Positions 1 through 6,309 of a stretch of DNA of 49,319 nt are shown in pieces. Location of the stretch: NCBI RefSeq assembly GCF_030372275.1, contig NZ_JAUDDJ010000021.1; one strand, given 5' to 3'. A program made the position numbers and the translations under genes. Numbering within the stretch: position 1 is the first letter of the stretch; every line of letters begins with the position of its first letter. Below the pieces are notes generated by a model, which did not search any database, was not told where the DNA came from, and saw only the letters and a list, made by a program, of their open reading frames with translations. Source of the DNA: Lawsonibacter sp900766145. GTDB taxonomy: Bacteria > Bacillota > Clostridia > Oscillospirales > Oscillospiraceae.

Positions 1-264
1 ACGCAGCTCCCGACCCAGACGCAGATGGACGAGCTGCTGAAAGCGGTGAAGCATCTGGAGCAAATGAGCGAACAGGCTGGGAAACAGAAAGAGAAGCGTT
101 TTTCTCTGCCCAGCATCAGGCTGCCCAGACTGAGTCTGCCGTACATTCCATGGACCAGTCTGCTGTTGGGACTGGCGGCCCTGGCGCTGACTGGGCTGGT
201 GCTGTGGGTGGTGTGGTTCAGCTTGGACACGCTCTGGAGCGCGGCCAGGGGCCTGCTCCCGTGA
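1..264 (+). CDS. C-terminal fragment of a single-pass membrane protein of a mobile element
   Basis: The reading frame is open from base 1, so the N-terminus lies outside the window; an internal ATG at 25 gives 79 residues. The visible part has a charged, Lys/Glu-rich stretch, a basic Ser/Leu/Pro-rich linker and one hydrophobic segment (about residues 45-68 counted from the ATG at 25) ending in a short polar tail. This suggests a cytoplasmic domain anchored by a C-terminal membrane helix. The stop overlaps the GTG of the next small ORF by 4 bp, suggesting translational coupling. It lies upstream of a large serine recombinase and is probably element cargo. I do not recognise the family. Confidence 0.5.
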   Translation, partial: TQLPTQTQMDELLKAVKHLEQMSEQAGKQKEKRFSLPSIRLPRLSLPYIPWTSLLLGLAALALTGLVLWVVWFSLDTLWSAARGLLP

Positions 265-392
265 AGGACGCCACCACTACGCACTACCACGCAGACAGCG
301 AGGTCCTCCGGAAAGAACGGCAAAAGAAAATCGCTCTCGGTCATAAGGAGGACGATCACGAAGAAGAACAGACTTGGCAGCAGACTATGTAA
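261..392 (+). CDS. Small charged protein of the mobile element (43 aa)
   Basis: A GTG at 261 overlaps the preceding stop (GTGA), and the frame runs 43 codons to a TAA at 390. The product is hydrophilic, with a His/Tyr segment, a basic KERQKK patch and an acidic EDDHEEE patch. The next gene has its own strong Shine-Dalgarno (aaaggagg, 391-398) just after this stop, so the small ORFs form a tight cluster before the recombinase. The ribosome site for this ORF is weak, so coupling is the main argument for translation. Function is unknown. Confidence 0.4.
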   Translation: MKDATTTHYHADSEVLRKERQKKIALGHKEDDHEEEQTWQQTM

Positions 393-406
393 AGGAGGAT
401 GATCAC

Positions 407-604
407 ATGAGTTATCAGCAGGCAATATATGATCGGGAGCATCCCCGATACTCTGAGCCGACAGAATATATCACGATGGAAGTGGACGGACTGATTGTTG
501 CTCTCCGCTTCAAAAACGCCGTTACACAGCCTGACACAGTATCTGCAATTGAGCAGACGCTGTTGATGGCGCAGGACTTTGAAAATCTGAACAAGCCCGC
601 TTGA
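407..604 (+). CDS. Small transposon-encoded protein, TnpW-like (65 aa)
   Basis: ATG at 407 is preceded by the strong Shine-Dalgarno aaaggagg (391-398), which decides this start over an in-frame codon at 374. The product begins MSYQQAIYDREH, followed by a short EPTEYITMEVDGLIVALRF segment. Small proteins of this kind commonly sit directly upstream of TnpX-type recombinases in Firmicutes elements and are named TnpW; the match here is from memory of that pattern. The recombinase follows after about 120 bp. The role of this family is poorly defined. Confidence 0.5.
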   Translation: MSYQQAIYDREHPRYSEPTEYITMEVDGLIVALRFKNAVTQPDTVSAIEQTLLMAQDFENLNKPA

Positions 605-722
605 TTCAGTAGACTTTTTACCAGTGGTGTGGGATACTGTGTGTGCATATGAACCTTGACAACTGAATGAACAGCAAACCATATGCACCGCAGTCCTATA
701 CCAGAAAGGACAAGGTGCAATC

Positions 723-2321
723 ATGGAAAAAAGCAAACGAGTATACTGCCTCTATCGAGTCTCTACCAAAGGACAGGTAGAAAAAGATGATATCCCGATG
801 CAGAAACAATACTGCCGTGAATTTGCAGAGAGTCAGGGATGGACGATCATCAAAGAATTTGCGGAAAAAGGTGTCTCCGGTTTCAAGGTGGCTGCCGCTG
901 ACCGCGACGCAATTCAGGAGATCCGTCAGGATGCCGAGGAACGGAAGTTTGATATCCTGCTGGTGTTCATGTTCGACCGCCTGGGGCGGCGGGACGATGA
1001 GACGCCCTTCGTGGTAGAGTGGTTCATCCGCAACGGAATCGAAGTGTGGAGTGCAATGGAAGGGCAGCAGAAGATGGACGATCATATCGACAAACTGCTG
1101 AACTACATCCGTTACTGGCAGGCCTCCGGCGAGAGCCTCAAAACCTCCGCCCGAACAAAGACACGCCTTTCGCAAATTGTGCAGGAGGGTAGGTTCCGCG
1201 GCGGGATCGTTCCCTATGGATACCGCCTGGAAAAGCAGGGGCGCTTCAATAAAAAGAATCACGAAGTCAACGAGATTCTGATTGACCCGGCTGAAGCTGC
1301 GGTGGTGCGCATCATCTTTGAAAAATATGTCTATGAGGGGTTTGGCGCACAGCGGTTGTCCCGGTGGCTATATAACAACGGCTATCTCAACCGAAAGGGG
1401 ACCAACTTCGCCAATACCACCATCATCAAAATGCTGAAGAACATCATGTATGTAGGCATCCTGCGCAGTGGGGAAACACGCTCTGAAATCTTCCCGGAGC
1501 TGCAAATCGTTCCACTGGATCTGTATGAGCGGGCACAGGAGTTGATGGAGGCCAGGACAATGCACCACAATGAGGTGCCCTTTAACTCCAAGGGGAAGGC
1601 GCTGCTCTCCGGGATGGTCTACTGCGCCCACTGCGGTTCCAAGCTGGTGCTGACCACCAGCAGCGGCAGACGCGCCAAGGGTGAGCCCAAACGGGAAACC
1701 CATATCCGATATGCCTGCCACTACAAGATCCGCCATCCTCAGGACTGTGACGGTCAGACCGGATACTCCGGCGAGAAACTGGACGGCATCATTGATAAGA
1801 TCGTCATCCAACTCTTTGAGCGGATGAAGACTGCTCCCAGGAGCCAGCTCATTCAAAAGCAGCGGGAGAAAGAACTCCAACTGGCAAACAGTTCGGTGGC
1901 CAATCTGGAGAAACTCCATGCCGCCGCAGAACGGGAACTGGAGAGCTACAAGAAAGAAATCATCAAAACCATCAACGGGACTGGAAGCTTTGGAGCGGAC
2001 ATCCTTGGGGAGATGATAGAGGACACCCGAAGCAAACTGGCGGCGCTGGCACAGGAATTGGAACAGGCCAAAGAAAAAGCGGCTGATCTGAAGAACTCTG
2101 CCGTTGCCGTCCAAAAGGAGTATGACAAGATTATGTCCTGGGCCGACCTGTATGCGGGCAGCAGCATTGAGGGAAAGAAGATGATCCTGCGGCAGCTCAT
2201 TGAGCGGGTGAATATCGGAAAGAATTTTGAAATCGAAGTGGAATTTAAAATCAGCGTCACACAGTTCTTCGACTTCCTGTATCCCGAAGGGGACAAGAGT
2301 GTGTACTATCGTGCATCCTGA
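723..2321 (+). CDS. Large serine recombinase (TnpX/CcrB-type site-specific integrase)
   Basis: The 532-residue protein has the architecture of large serine recombinases. The N-terminal resolvase domain carries the catalytic serine in YRVSTKGQ (R12, S14) and the arginine-rich DRLGRRDDE motif. A recombinase domain follows (about residues 165-290). A zinc ribbon has C-x2-C near 299-302 and a second Cys pair downstream. A Lys/Glu-rich coiled coil occupies about 375-480. These enzymes cut and join DNA through a serine-DNA intermediate during element integration and excision. The start is ATG with an upstream aaaggacaagg. It is the last element gene before a tRNA-Ala gene, as expected for an integrase next to an attachment site. 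It looks full length and intact. Confidence 0.93.
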   Translation: MEKSKRVYCLYRVSTKGQVEKDDIPMQKQYCREFAESQGWTIIKEFAEKGVSGFKVAAADRDAIQEIRQDAEERKFDILLVFMFDRLGRRDDETPFVVEWFIRNGIEVWSAMEGQQKMDDHIDKLLNYIRYWQASGESLKTSARTKTRLSQIVQEGRFRGGIVPYGYRLEKQGRFNKKNHEVNEILIDPAEAAVVRIIFEKYVYEGFGAQRLSRWLYNNGYLNRKGTNFANTTIIKMLKNIMYVGILRSGETRSEIFPELQIVPLDLYERAQELMEARTMHHNEVPFNSKGKALLSGMVYCAHCGSKLVLTTSSGRRAKGEPKRETHIRYACHYKIRHPQDCDGQTGYSGEKLDGIIDKIVIQLFERMKTAPRSQLIQKQREKELQLANSSVANLEKLHAAAERELESYKKEIIKTINGTGSFGADILGEMIEDTRSKLAALAQELEQAKEKAADLKNSAVAVQKEYDKIMSWADLYAGSSIEGKKMILRQLIERVNIGKNFEIEVEFKISVTQFFDFLYPEGDKSVYYRAS

Positions 2322-2325
2322 AAGT

Positions 2326-2365
2326 ATAAAAAACTCGGGAGATCTCAAAACGAGATCTCCCGAGT
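2326..2365 (-). terminator. Rho-independent terminator of tRNA-Ala
   Basis: A perfect 14-bp inverted repeat (arms 2333-2346 and 2352-2365, 5-nt loop) is followed on the minus strand by a T run at 2327-2332. It ends one base before the tRNA CCA end, so it terminates the tRNA transcript. In the other direction it also shields the recombinase 3' end. Confidence 0.88.
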
Positions 2366-2366
2366 G

Positions 2367-2443
2367 TGGTGGACCCGAAGGGGATCGAACCCTCGACCTT
2401 ACGGATGCGAACCGTACGCTCTCCCAGACTGAGCTACGGGCCC
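2367..2443 (-). tRNA. tRNA-Ala (anticodon CGC), CCA encoded
   Basis: Reading the minus strand, the acceptor arms GGGCCCG/CGGGTCC pair fully, including the G3:U70 wobble that identifies alanine tRNAs. The D arm is GCTC...GAGC, the anticodon stem is TACGG/CCGTA around loop TTCGCAT (anticodon CGC), and the T arm is GAGGG-TTCGATC-CCCTT. The encoded CCA is at 2367-2369. A TATAAT at 2490-2495 on the minus strand is a plausible -10. The gene lies between the recombinase and the chromosomal SRP RNA/dnaX genes, so it may mark the element boundary. Confidence 0.95.
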
Positions 2444-2510
2444 AAATCAACAGTTCCAAAAGCGGAACAGAAGAATAAAGCAATATGAAATTATAGATGT
2501 GGCAGAAAAC

Positions 2511-2545
2511 CGAACCTTTTGCGCTCCCAGCTGAGCTATAGGCCC
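2511..2545 (-). pseudogene. Truncated tRNA 5' half (remnant 1)
   Basis: On the minus strand this starts GGGCCTATAGCTCAGCTGGGAG, a recognisable acceptor 5' strand plus D arm, and fades out near the anticodon-stem position. No matching T arm or acceptor 3' strand follows. Its 5' end is 102 bp from that of the intact tRNA-Ala. It is a partial copy of a related but not identical tRNA. Confidence 0.65.
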
Positions 2546-2614
2546 ATATTTGGTTGTTTTGTATATTTTTGCTTGTTCTGTTTGTGCAGTTTGCTGTTCT
2601 GACCGGGCCCGTGT

Positions 2615-2651
2615 TATGTTGCGCTTGCTCTCCCAACTGCGCTACAGGCCC
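2615..2651 (-). pseudogene. Truncated tRNA 5' half (remnant 2)
   Basis: On the minus strand this reads GGGCCTGTAGCGCAGTTGGG and onwards: an acceptor 5' strand and a complete D arm, with no downstream anticodon, T arm or CCA. Its 5' end is 106 bp from that of remnant 1. Together with remnant 1 and the intact tRNA it forms a ladder at near-regular spacing. Confidence 0.65.
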
Positions 2652-2751
2652 AAATATTCAATTCAGCTTTTGTATTATACCAGATTTTTAAAAAATGTAA
2701 AGCCTAATTTTGAAGATATCTCTGAGATGGGGGTAGATTTGGAAAAATAGG

Positions 2752-2780
2752 TTGCCATTTTGGGGGAAGTATAGTAAAAT
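2752..2780 (+). promoter_or_regulatory. Promoter of SRP RNA (ffs)
   Basis: TTGCCA at 2752-2757, a 17-bp spacer and TAAAAT at 2775-2780, placed about 30 bp upstream of the first SRP RNA helix. A small UUCG-type hairpin lies between the expected start and the RNA. Confidence 0.65.
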
Positions 2781-2812
2781 ACAGTCTAGCTTGTTTTGCA
2801 CTTCGGCGCAAA

Positions 2813-3089
2813 GCAAGGCCGCACTAGTTGGGGAGATAGCGGTGCCCTGTACCTGCAACCCGCTACAGCAGGGATGAATCCCGGCCCCCGGACGTGTGAT
2901 GTGTCGTCTGACCTGGAAAAGCAGTGATGATAGACCGGTCCCGCGCAACGTGGCCCCGTGAACCGTGTCAGGCGGGGAACCGAGCAGCACTAAGCGGCAA
3001 GCCGCGTGTGCCGTGGGGTTACTGTTCTTGAGCCGGCTGTCCAGGTAACGGACATACCGCACGCTTCAAAGGCCGGTGTGCGGCCTTGC
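2813..3089 (+). ncRNA. ffs: Signal recognition particle RNA, large bacterial type
   Basis: The ends pair perfectly: 2813-2824 and 3078-3089 are 12-nt complements. The conserved GGGGAGATAGCGGTGCCCTGTACCTGCAACCCGCTA-type Alu-domain region follows the 5' end. The universal domain IV is at 2965-2992, with GTCAGG, a GGAA tetraloop and AGCAGCAC. The length of about 277 nt matches the Bacillus-type scRNA with an Alu domain. The RNA binds Ffh and targets nascent membrane and secreted proteins. Its position directly upstream of dnaX is common in Firmicutes. Confidence 0.95.
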
Positions 3090-3128
3090 TTTTCGCCGAA
3101 GTTTTCTTTTTTTCGAGGTGATTGGAAC

Positions 3129-4916
3129 GTGTATCAGGCCCTGTACCGCAAGTGGCGCCCCCGCACCTTTGACGACGTGGTGGGGCAGGAGCATATCACC
3201 CAGACCCTGAAACAGCAGGTGTCGGGCGGGCGGCTGAGCCACGCCTACCTGTTTACCGGCACCCGAGGGACCGGCAAGACCACCTGTGCCAAGATTCTGT
3301 CCCGGGCGGTGAACTGCCTCAGTCCGGTGAACGGCAACCCCTGTAACCAGTGCCCTGCCTGCCTGGGCATTGAAAACGGCTCTATATTAGATGTATTGGA
3401 GCTGGACGCCGCCTCCAACAACGGCGTGGACCAGGTCCGTGCCCTGCGGGACGAGGCGGTCTACACCCCCGCGGCGGTAAAAAAGCGGGTGTACATCGTG
3501 GACGAGGTGCACATGCTCTCCACCCCGGCCTTTAACGCCCTGCTGAAAATTCTGGAGGAGCCCCCGGCCCACCTGATGTTTATTCTGGCTACCACGGAGC
3601 TTCACAAGGTGCCTGCCACCATCAAGTCCCGGTGTCAGCAGTTTTCCTTCAAGCGCATCCTGCCCGGCCAGATCGCCCAGCGCCTGGGCTACGTGGCCCA
3701 GCAGGAGGGCATCGACCTGACGGAGGAGGGCGCCGCTCTGCTGTCCCGTCTGGCCGACGGCGGATTGCGGGACGCCCTGTCTCTGCTGGATCAGTGCGCT
3801 GGAGGCGGACAGCGGGTGGACGAGCAGGAGATTCTGGATACCCTGGGTCTGGCGGGCAATCTGGAGACTGCCAAGCTGATGGGTCAGCTGGCCCAACGGG
3901 ATACCGCCGCTGCCCTGGAGACCCTGTCCCGCCTGTACCGCAACGGAAAAGATGTGGGCTCGGTGCTCTCGGAGCTGTCCGGCCTGGCCCGTGACCTGCT
4001 GCTGCGCAAGACGGCCCCACGAGGCGGCGCGGCTTTGCTCACCGGCGGATACGATGAATCTACCATGCGCGCCCTGGGAGAGCAGTTTACCGCCCAGCGG
4101 CTGCTGCAAATGTTAAAGACACTGCAAGAGACCCTGCCGGAACTGAGCCGCAGCGTCAACCGCCGTACCGACGCGGAGCTGTGTCTCATCCGGCTCAGCG
4201 ACGAGGGACTGGACGAGTCCTTTGCCGGCCTGTCCGCCCGGATCGCCCGGCTGGAGGAGCAGCTGGCCAAGGGAGTCAGCATCCAGGCCGCGCCGGTCCA
4301 GAGTGCTCCGGCCGCCCCTGCGGCACAGCCTGTTCCGGCTGCACCTGTGCAGCCTGCGGCAAAACCTATCCCAGACGACACGCCCCCCTGGGAGGAGGAG
4401 CGTCCGCCCCTGCCCCCGGAGCCCGAGGAGGAGCCCTCCTGGCCGGAACCGGAGGCCGTGCGTCCCGCCCCGGCGGTGCAGCCCGCAGCTCCTGCTGCTC
4501 AGAGTGCCCCGGTGCAGCCCATGGCCGACCGTGGAGCCCAGGCAGGGACCTCTGCCTTCTGGCCCTCCTTTGTGGCCGGACTGCGGGGCAAGGTGCCCGC
4601 TTCGGTGCTGCCTTACCTCAATAACCCCGCCAAGGTAACCGGCGTGTGGAAAAATAAAGCGTTGACCCTGTGGACCGATACGGAGTTTACCCGGGCTATG
4701 CTGAACAAGCCCCCGGTGCTCCAGGGACTGTCCCAGGCGGCCGACGCCTGCTTCGGTGTGACGGGAGCCCGGGTATCGGTGATTGCAGGCAAGCCCCCGG
4801 CAGAAGATCTGGCCGCGCCGGCGCCTCAGCCCCAGGCTCCGGTGCAGGAGAGCGGAGACGCGCTGGACGCCCTGTTGGCCTTTGGCGAGAAGTTTGATAA
4901 CATTAAAATACAGTAA
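3129..4916 (+). CDS. dnaX: DNA polymerase III subunits gamma and tau
   Basis: This AAA+ ATPase is the core of the clamp-loader complex. From a GTG at 3129 (Shine-Dalgarno gaggtg, 3116-3121) it gives 595 residues. Visible are Walker A GTRGTGKT (44-51), the zinc cysteines C63, C72, C75 and C78, Walker B VYIVDE (121-126) and the sensor region after LEEPPAH. After about residue 400 a Pro/Ala/Glu-rich linker runs to about 500, followed by a C-terminal tau-like domain. The frame is open upstream to 3006, but that stretch lies inside the SRP RNA, so the GTG is preferred. The next gene, ybaB, follows 24 bp downstream, the usual dnaX-ybaB pairing. recR, often third, is absent here. Confidence 0.96.
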   Translation: MYQALYRKWRPRTFDDVVGQEHITQTLKQQVSGGRLSHAYLFTGTRGTGKTTCAKILSRAVNCLSPVNGNPCNQCPACLGIENGSILDVLELDAASNNGVDQVRALRDEAVYTPAAVKKRVYIVDEVHMLSTPAFNALLKILEEPPAHLMFILATTELHKVPATIKSRCQQFSFKRILPGQIAQRLGYVAQQEGIDLTEEGAALLSRLADGGLRDALSLLDQCAGGGQRVDEQEILDTLGLAGNLETAKLMGQLAQRDTAAALETLSRLYRNGKDVGSVLSELSGLARDLLLRKTAPRGGAALLTGGYDESTMRALGEQFTAQRLLQMLKTLQETLPELSRSVNRRTDAELCLIRLSDEGLDESFAGLSARIARLEEQLAKGVSIQAAPVQSAPAAPAAQPVPAAPVQPAAKPIPDDTPPWEEERPPLPPEPEEEPSWPEPEAVRPAPAVQPAAPAAQSAPVQPMADRGAQAGTSAFWPSFVAGLRGKVPASVLPYLNNPAKVTGVWKNKALTLWTDTEFTRAMLNKPPVLQGLSQAADACFGVTGARVSVIAGKPPAEDLAAPAPQPQAPVQESGDALDALLAFGEKFDNIKIQ

Positions 4917-4940
4917 CACAAAATAAGGAGTGTTTTCGAT

Positions 4941-5288
4941 ATGGCAAAGGGATTTAACAGCCGCGGTATGGGCGGCCTGGGTGGCGGCATGAACATGAAC
5001 ATGATCAAGCAGGCCCAGAAGATGCAGCAGGATATGATGAAGATGCAGCAGGAGCTGCAGGAGAAGGAGTACACCGCCGCGGCTGGCGGCGGCGTGGTCA
5101 CCGCCGTGGTCAACGGCAAGCACGAGCTGAAGAATCTGGAGATCGACCCCGAGGCTGTGGACCCCGATGACGTGGAGATGCTCCAGGACCTCATTGTGGC
5201 CGCAGTGAACGAGGCCATGCGCAGCGCCGACAACGACGCCTCCAGCTCCATGCAGAAGCTGACCGGCGGCCTGGGCCTGCCCTTCTGA
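4941..5288 (+). CDS. ybaB: YbaB/EbfC family nucleoid-associated protein
   Basis: A small DNA-binding protein of 115 residues with the family pattern: a Gly/Met-rich N-terminus, a Met/Gln/Lys-rich helix (about 20-45), then the conserved GGGVVTAVVNGKHELKNLEIDPE strand region and a C-terminal helix with NEAMRSA. Members form dimers that bind DNA without strong specificity. The Shine-Dalgarno taaggag lies upstream of the ATG. It is the second gene of the dnaX operon, and a strong terminator follows directly. Confidence 0.93.
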   Translation: MAKGFNSRGMGGLGGGMNMNMIKQAQKMQQDMMKMQQELQEKEYTAAAGGGVVTAVVNGKHELKNLEIDPEAVDPDDVEMLQDLIVAAVNEAMRSADNDASSSMQKLTGGLGLPF

Positions 5289-5301
5289 CAATCCGATGAA
5301 T

Positions 5302-5344
5302 AAACGGGGCGGCTTTCCATAAGGGAAAGCCGCCCCGTTTTGTG
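5302..5344 (+). terminator. Rho-independent terminator of dnaX-ybaB
   Basis: A perfect 17-bp inverted repeat (arms 5302-5318 and 5324-5340, 5-nt loop) whose second arm ends in TTT and runs into TTGTGTT. Confidence 0.9.
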
Positions 5345-5400
5345 TTAAACGTACAAAATGTTTAAAAGGACGGAGAAATTGAAAAAAGGTGACTTTTTTC

Positions 5401-5429
5401 TTTACAGGCTGGAAAAAATGTGATATAGT
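5401..5429 (+). promoter_or_regulatory. Promoter of rpsO
   Basis: TTTACA at 5401-5406, a 17-bp spacer and TATAGT at 5424-5429. The predicted transcript starts near 5436, leaving a leader of about 260 nt that contains the first repeat copy. Confidence 0.7.
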
Positions 5430-5537
5430 ATCCCAGCGTGAAATCGCAAAGTCTGCCCACTGGCCTGGTTCCGGGATATGGCCCGCGCAGGTGCGCGGGG
5501 ATTCACCCGCCCGCTACCCAGCTTTTGGGGCAAAACA

Positions 5538-5671
5538 GAAGCGCGTAGGATAGGCACACAGGGAAGCTTGGACCGGAGCGACGGATACAAACCAAGCAGG
5601 GCAAAGCCCGGCTGTTTGTGTCTGGAGTCGCAGGGAAAGCGACCCGGCCGTGTGCCCAATTCGTAGCGTGA
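5538..5671 (+). repeat. 134-bp structured repeat, copy 1 (rpsO leader)
   Basis: This unit matches 6068-6201 with about 10 substitutions in 134 bp. It folds into a closing helix (5553-5559 with 5650-5656), a long hairpin (5582-5592 with 5614-5624, extended inside by GGGC/GCCC) and a short hairpin (5627-5631 with 5639-5643). The stem differences from copy 2 keep the pairing. It occupies the untranslated leader of rpsO and ends 23 bases before the ATG. It may be a dispersed repeat, a leader RNA, or both. Confidence 0.85.
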
Positions 5672-5694
5672 TAACAAGAAAGGTGGAACTACCC

Positions 5695-5961
5695 ATGATT
5701 CGTAAGGACGAGAAGACTGCCGTTATTGAGGCCAACCGCACTCACCCCACTGACACCGGTTCTCCCGAGGTTCAGATCGCCATTCTGACCGCTCGCATCA
5801 ACGAGCTGACCGAGCACCTGAAGGTCCACAAGCAGGACAACCACTCCCGCCGTGGTCTGCTGAAGATGGTCGGTAAGCGCCGCAAGATGCTGGACTATCT
5901 GATGGCCAAGGACATCGAGCGTTACCGTGCTATCATTGCCAAGCTGGGCATCCGTAAGTAA
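5695..5961 (+). CDS. rpsO: 30S ribosomal protein S15
   Basis: The 88-residue product is full length for S15, which binds 16S rRNA early in small-subunit assembly. It shows the signature THPTDTGSPEVQIAILTARINELTEHLKVHKQDNHSRRGLLKMVGKRRKMLDYL. The ATG at 5695 follows the Shine-Dalgarno aaggtgg; an upstream in-frame codon at 5650 lies in the repeat and is rejected. pnp follows, the classical rpsO-pnp pair. S15 often represses its own mRNA through leader structure, which makes the structured leader here notable. Confidence 0.97.
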   Translation: MIRKDEKTAVIEANRTHPTDTGSPEVQIAILTARINELTEHLKVHKQDNHSRRGLLKMVGKRRKMLDYLMAKDIERYRAIIAKLGIRK

Positions 5962-5971
5962 GTTTGTGCCG

Positions 5972-6006
5972 CATAGGGCAGCGTTTTAACGCGCTGCCCT
6001 ATGTTC
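5972..6006 (+). terminator. Hairpin after rpsO (weak terminator or processing site)
   Basis: A perfect 12-bp stem (5972-5983 with 5992-6003) is followed by only a short T-rich stretch. It probably attenuates read-through to pnp, or is a cleavage or stability hairpin. Confidence 0.6.
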
Positions 6007-6067
6007 ACATCTAAAACAAACCAAAAACCGGGAGCGATCCCGCTTCTTTAGCAGTTGAATATGTGCC

Positions 6068-6201
6068 GAAGCGCGTAGGATAGGCGCGCAGGGGAGCTTG
6101 GACCGGAGCGACGGATACAAACCAAGGCGGGCAAAGCCCGACTGTTTGTGTCCGGAGTCGCAGGGAAAGCGACCCGGCCGTGCGCCCAATCCGCAGCGTG
6201 A
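6068..6201 (+). repeat. 134-bp structured repeat, copy 2 (rpsO-pnp spacer)
   Basis: This is the second copy of the unit at 5538-5671. Its closing helix 6083-6089/6180-6186 reads GGCGCGC/GTGCGCC where copy 1 has GGCACAC/GTGTGCC: one A-T pair has become G-C and another G-T. The hairpin 6112-6122/6144-6154 also pairs, with one G-T changed to G-C. The pairing is therefore maintained despite divergence. Confidence 0.85.
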
Positions 6202-6208
6202 CAAGACC

Positions 6209-6232
6209 GAAGCGCGTAGGATAGGCACGCAG
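6209..6232 (+). repeat. Truncated third copy of the repeat
   Basis: The first ~24 bases of the unit (gaagcgcgtaggataggc plus acgcag) recur 7 bases after copy 2, then similarity stops. The tandem fragment marks a precise left end of the unit. Confidence 0.75.
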
Positions 6233-6309
6233 CCCCACGTTTCGACTCGTATTCAAGTGCTAAAAGGTGAGACCTCCCGGCAAAATGAATACAAAAGGAG
6301 GATTACCAA

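Noticed and set aside
2740..3090. Possible short protein on the minus strand (2688-3062)
   Set aside because: It covers the SRP RNA, whose ends and domain IV explain the sequence. The frame has no ribosome site.
3475..3490. A AAA AAG heptamer in frame in dnaX, the classic -1 frameshift signal for making the gamma subunit
   Set aside because: It lies at codons 117-119, before Walker B, so a shift would give a useless ~120-residue product. It is not at the gamma/tau boundary near codon 400 and no stimulating stem was evident.
5402..6256. Small open frames on the minus strand with similar PILRAS-type peptides flanking rpsO
   Set aside because: They look like two paralogous proteins, but the similarity comes from the duplicated 134-bp structured repeat. 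They have no ribosome sites, and the changes between copies keep RNA pairing rather than protein sequence.
5343..6309. Possible CRISPR array because of repeated units around rpsO
   Set aside because: There are only two and a partial copies, units are 134 bp with a gene between them, and no spacers of uniform length exist. No cas genes are in the window.
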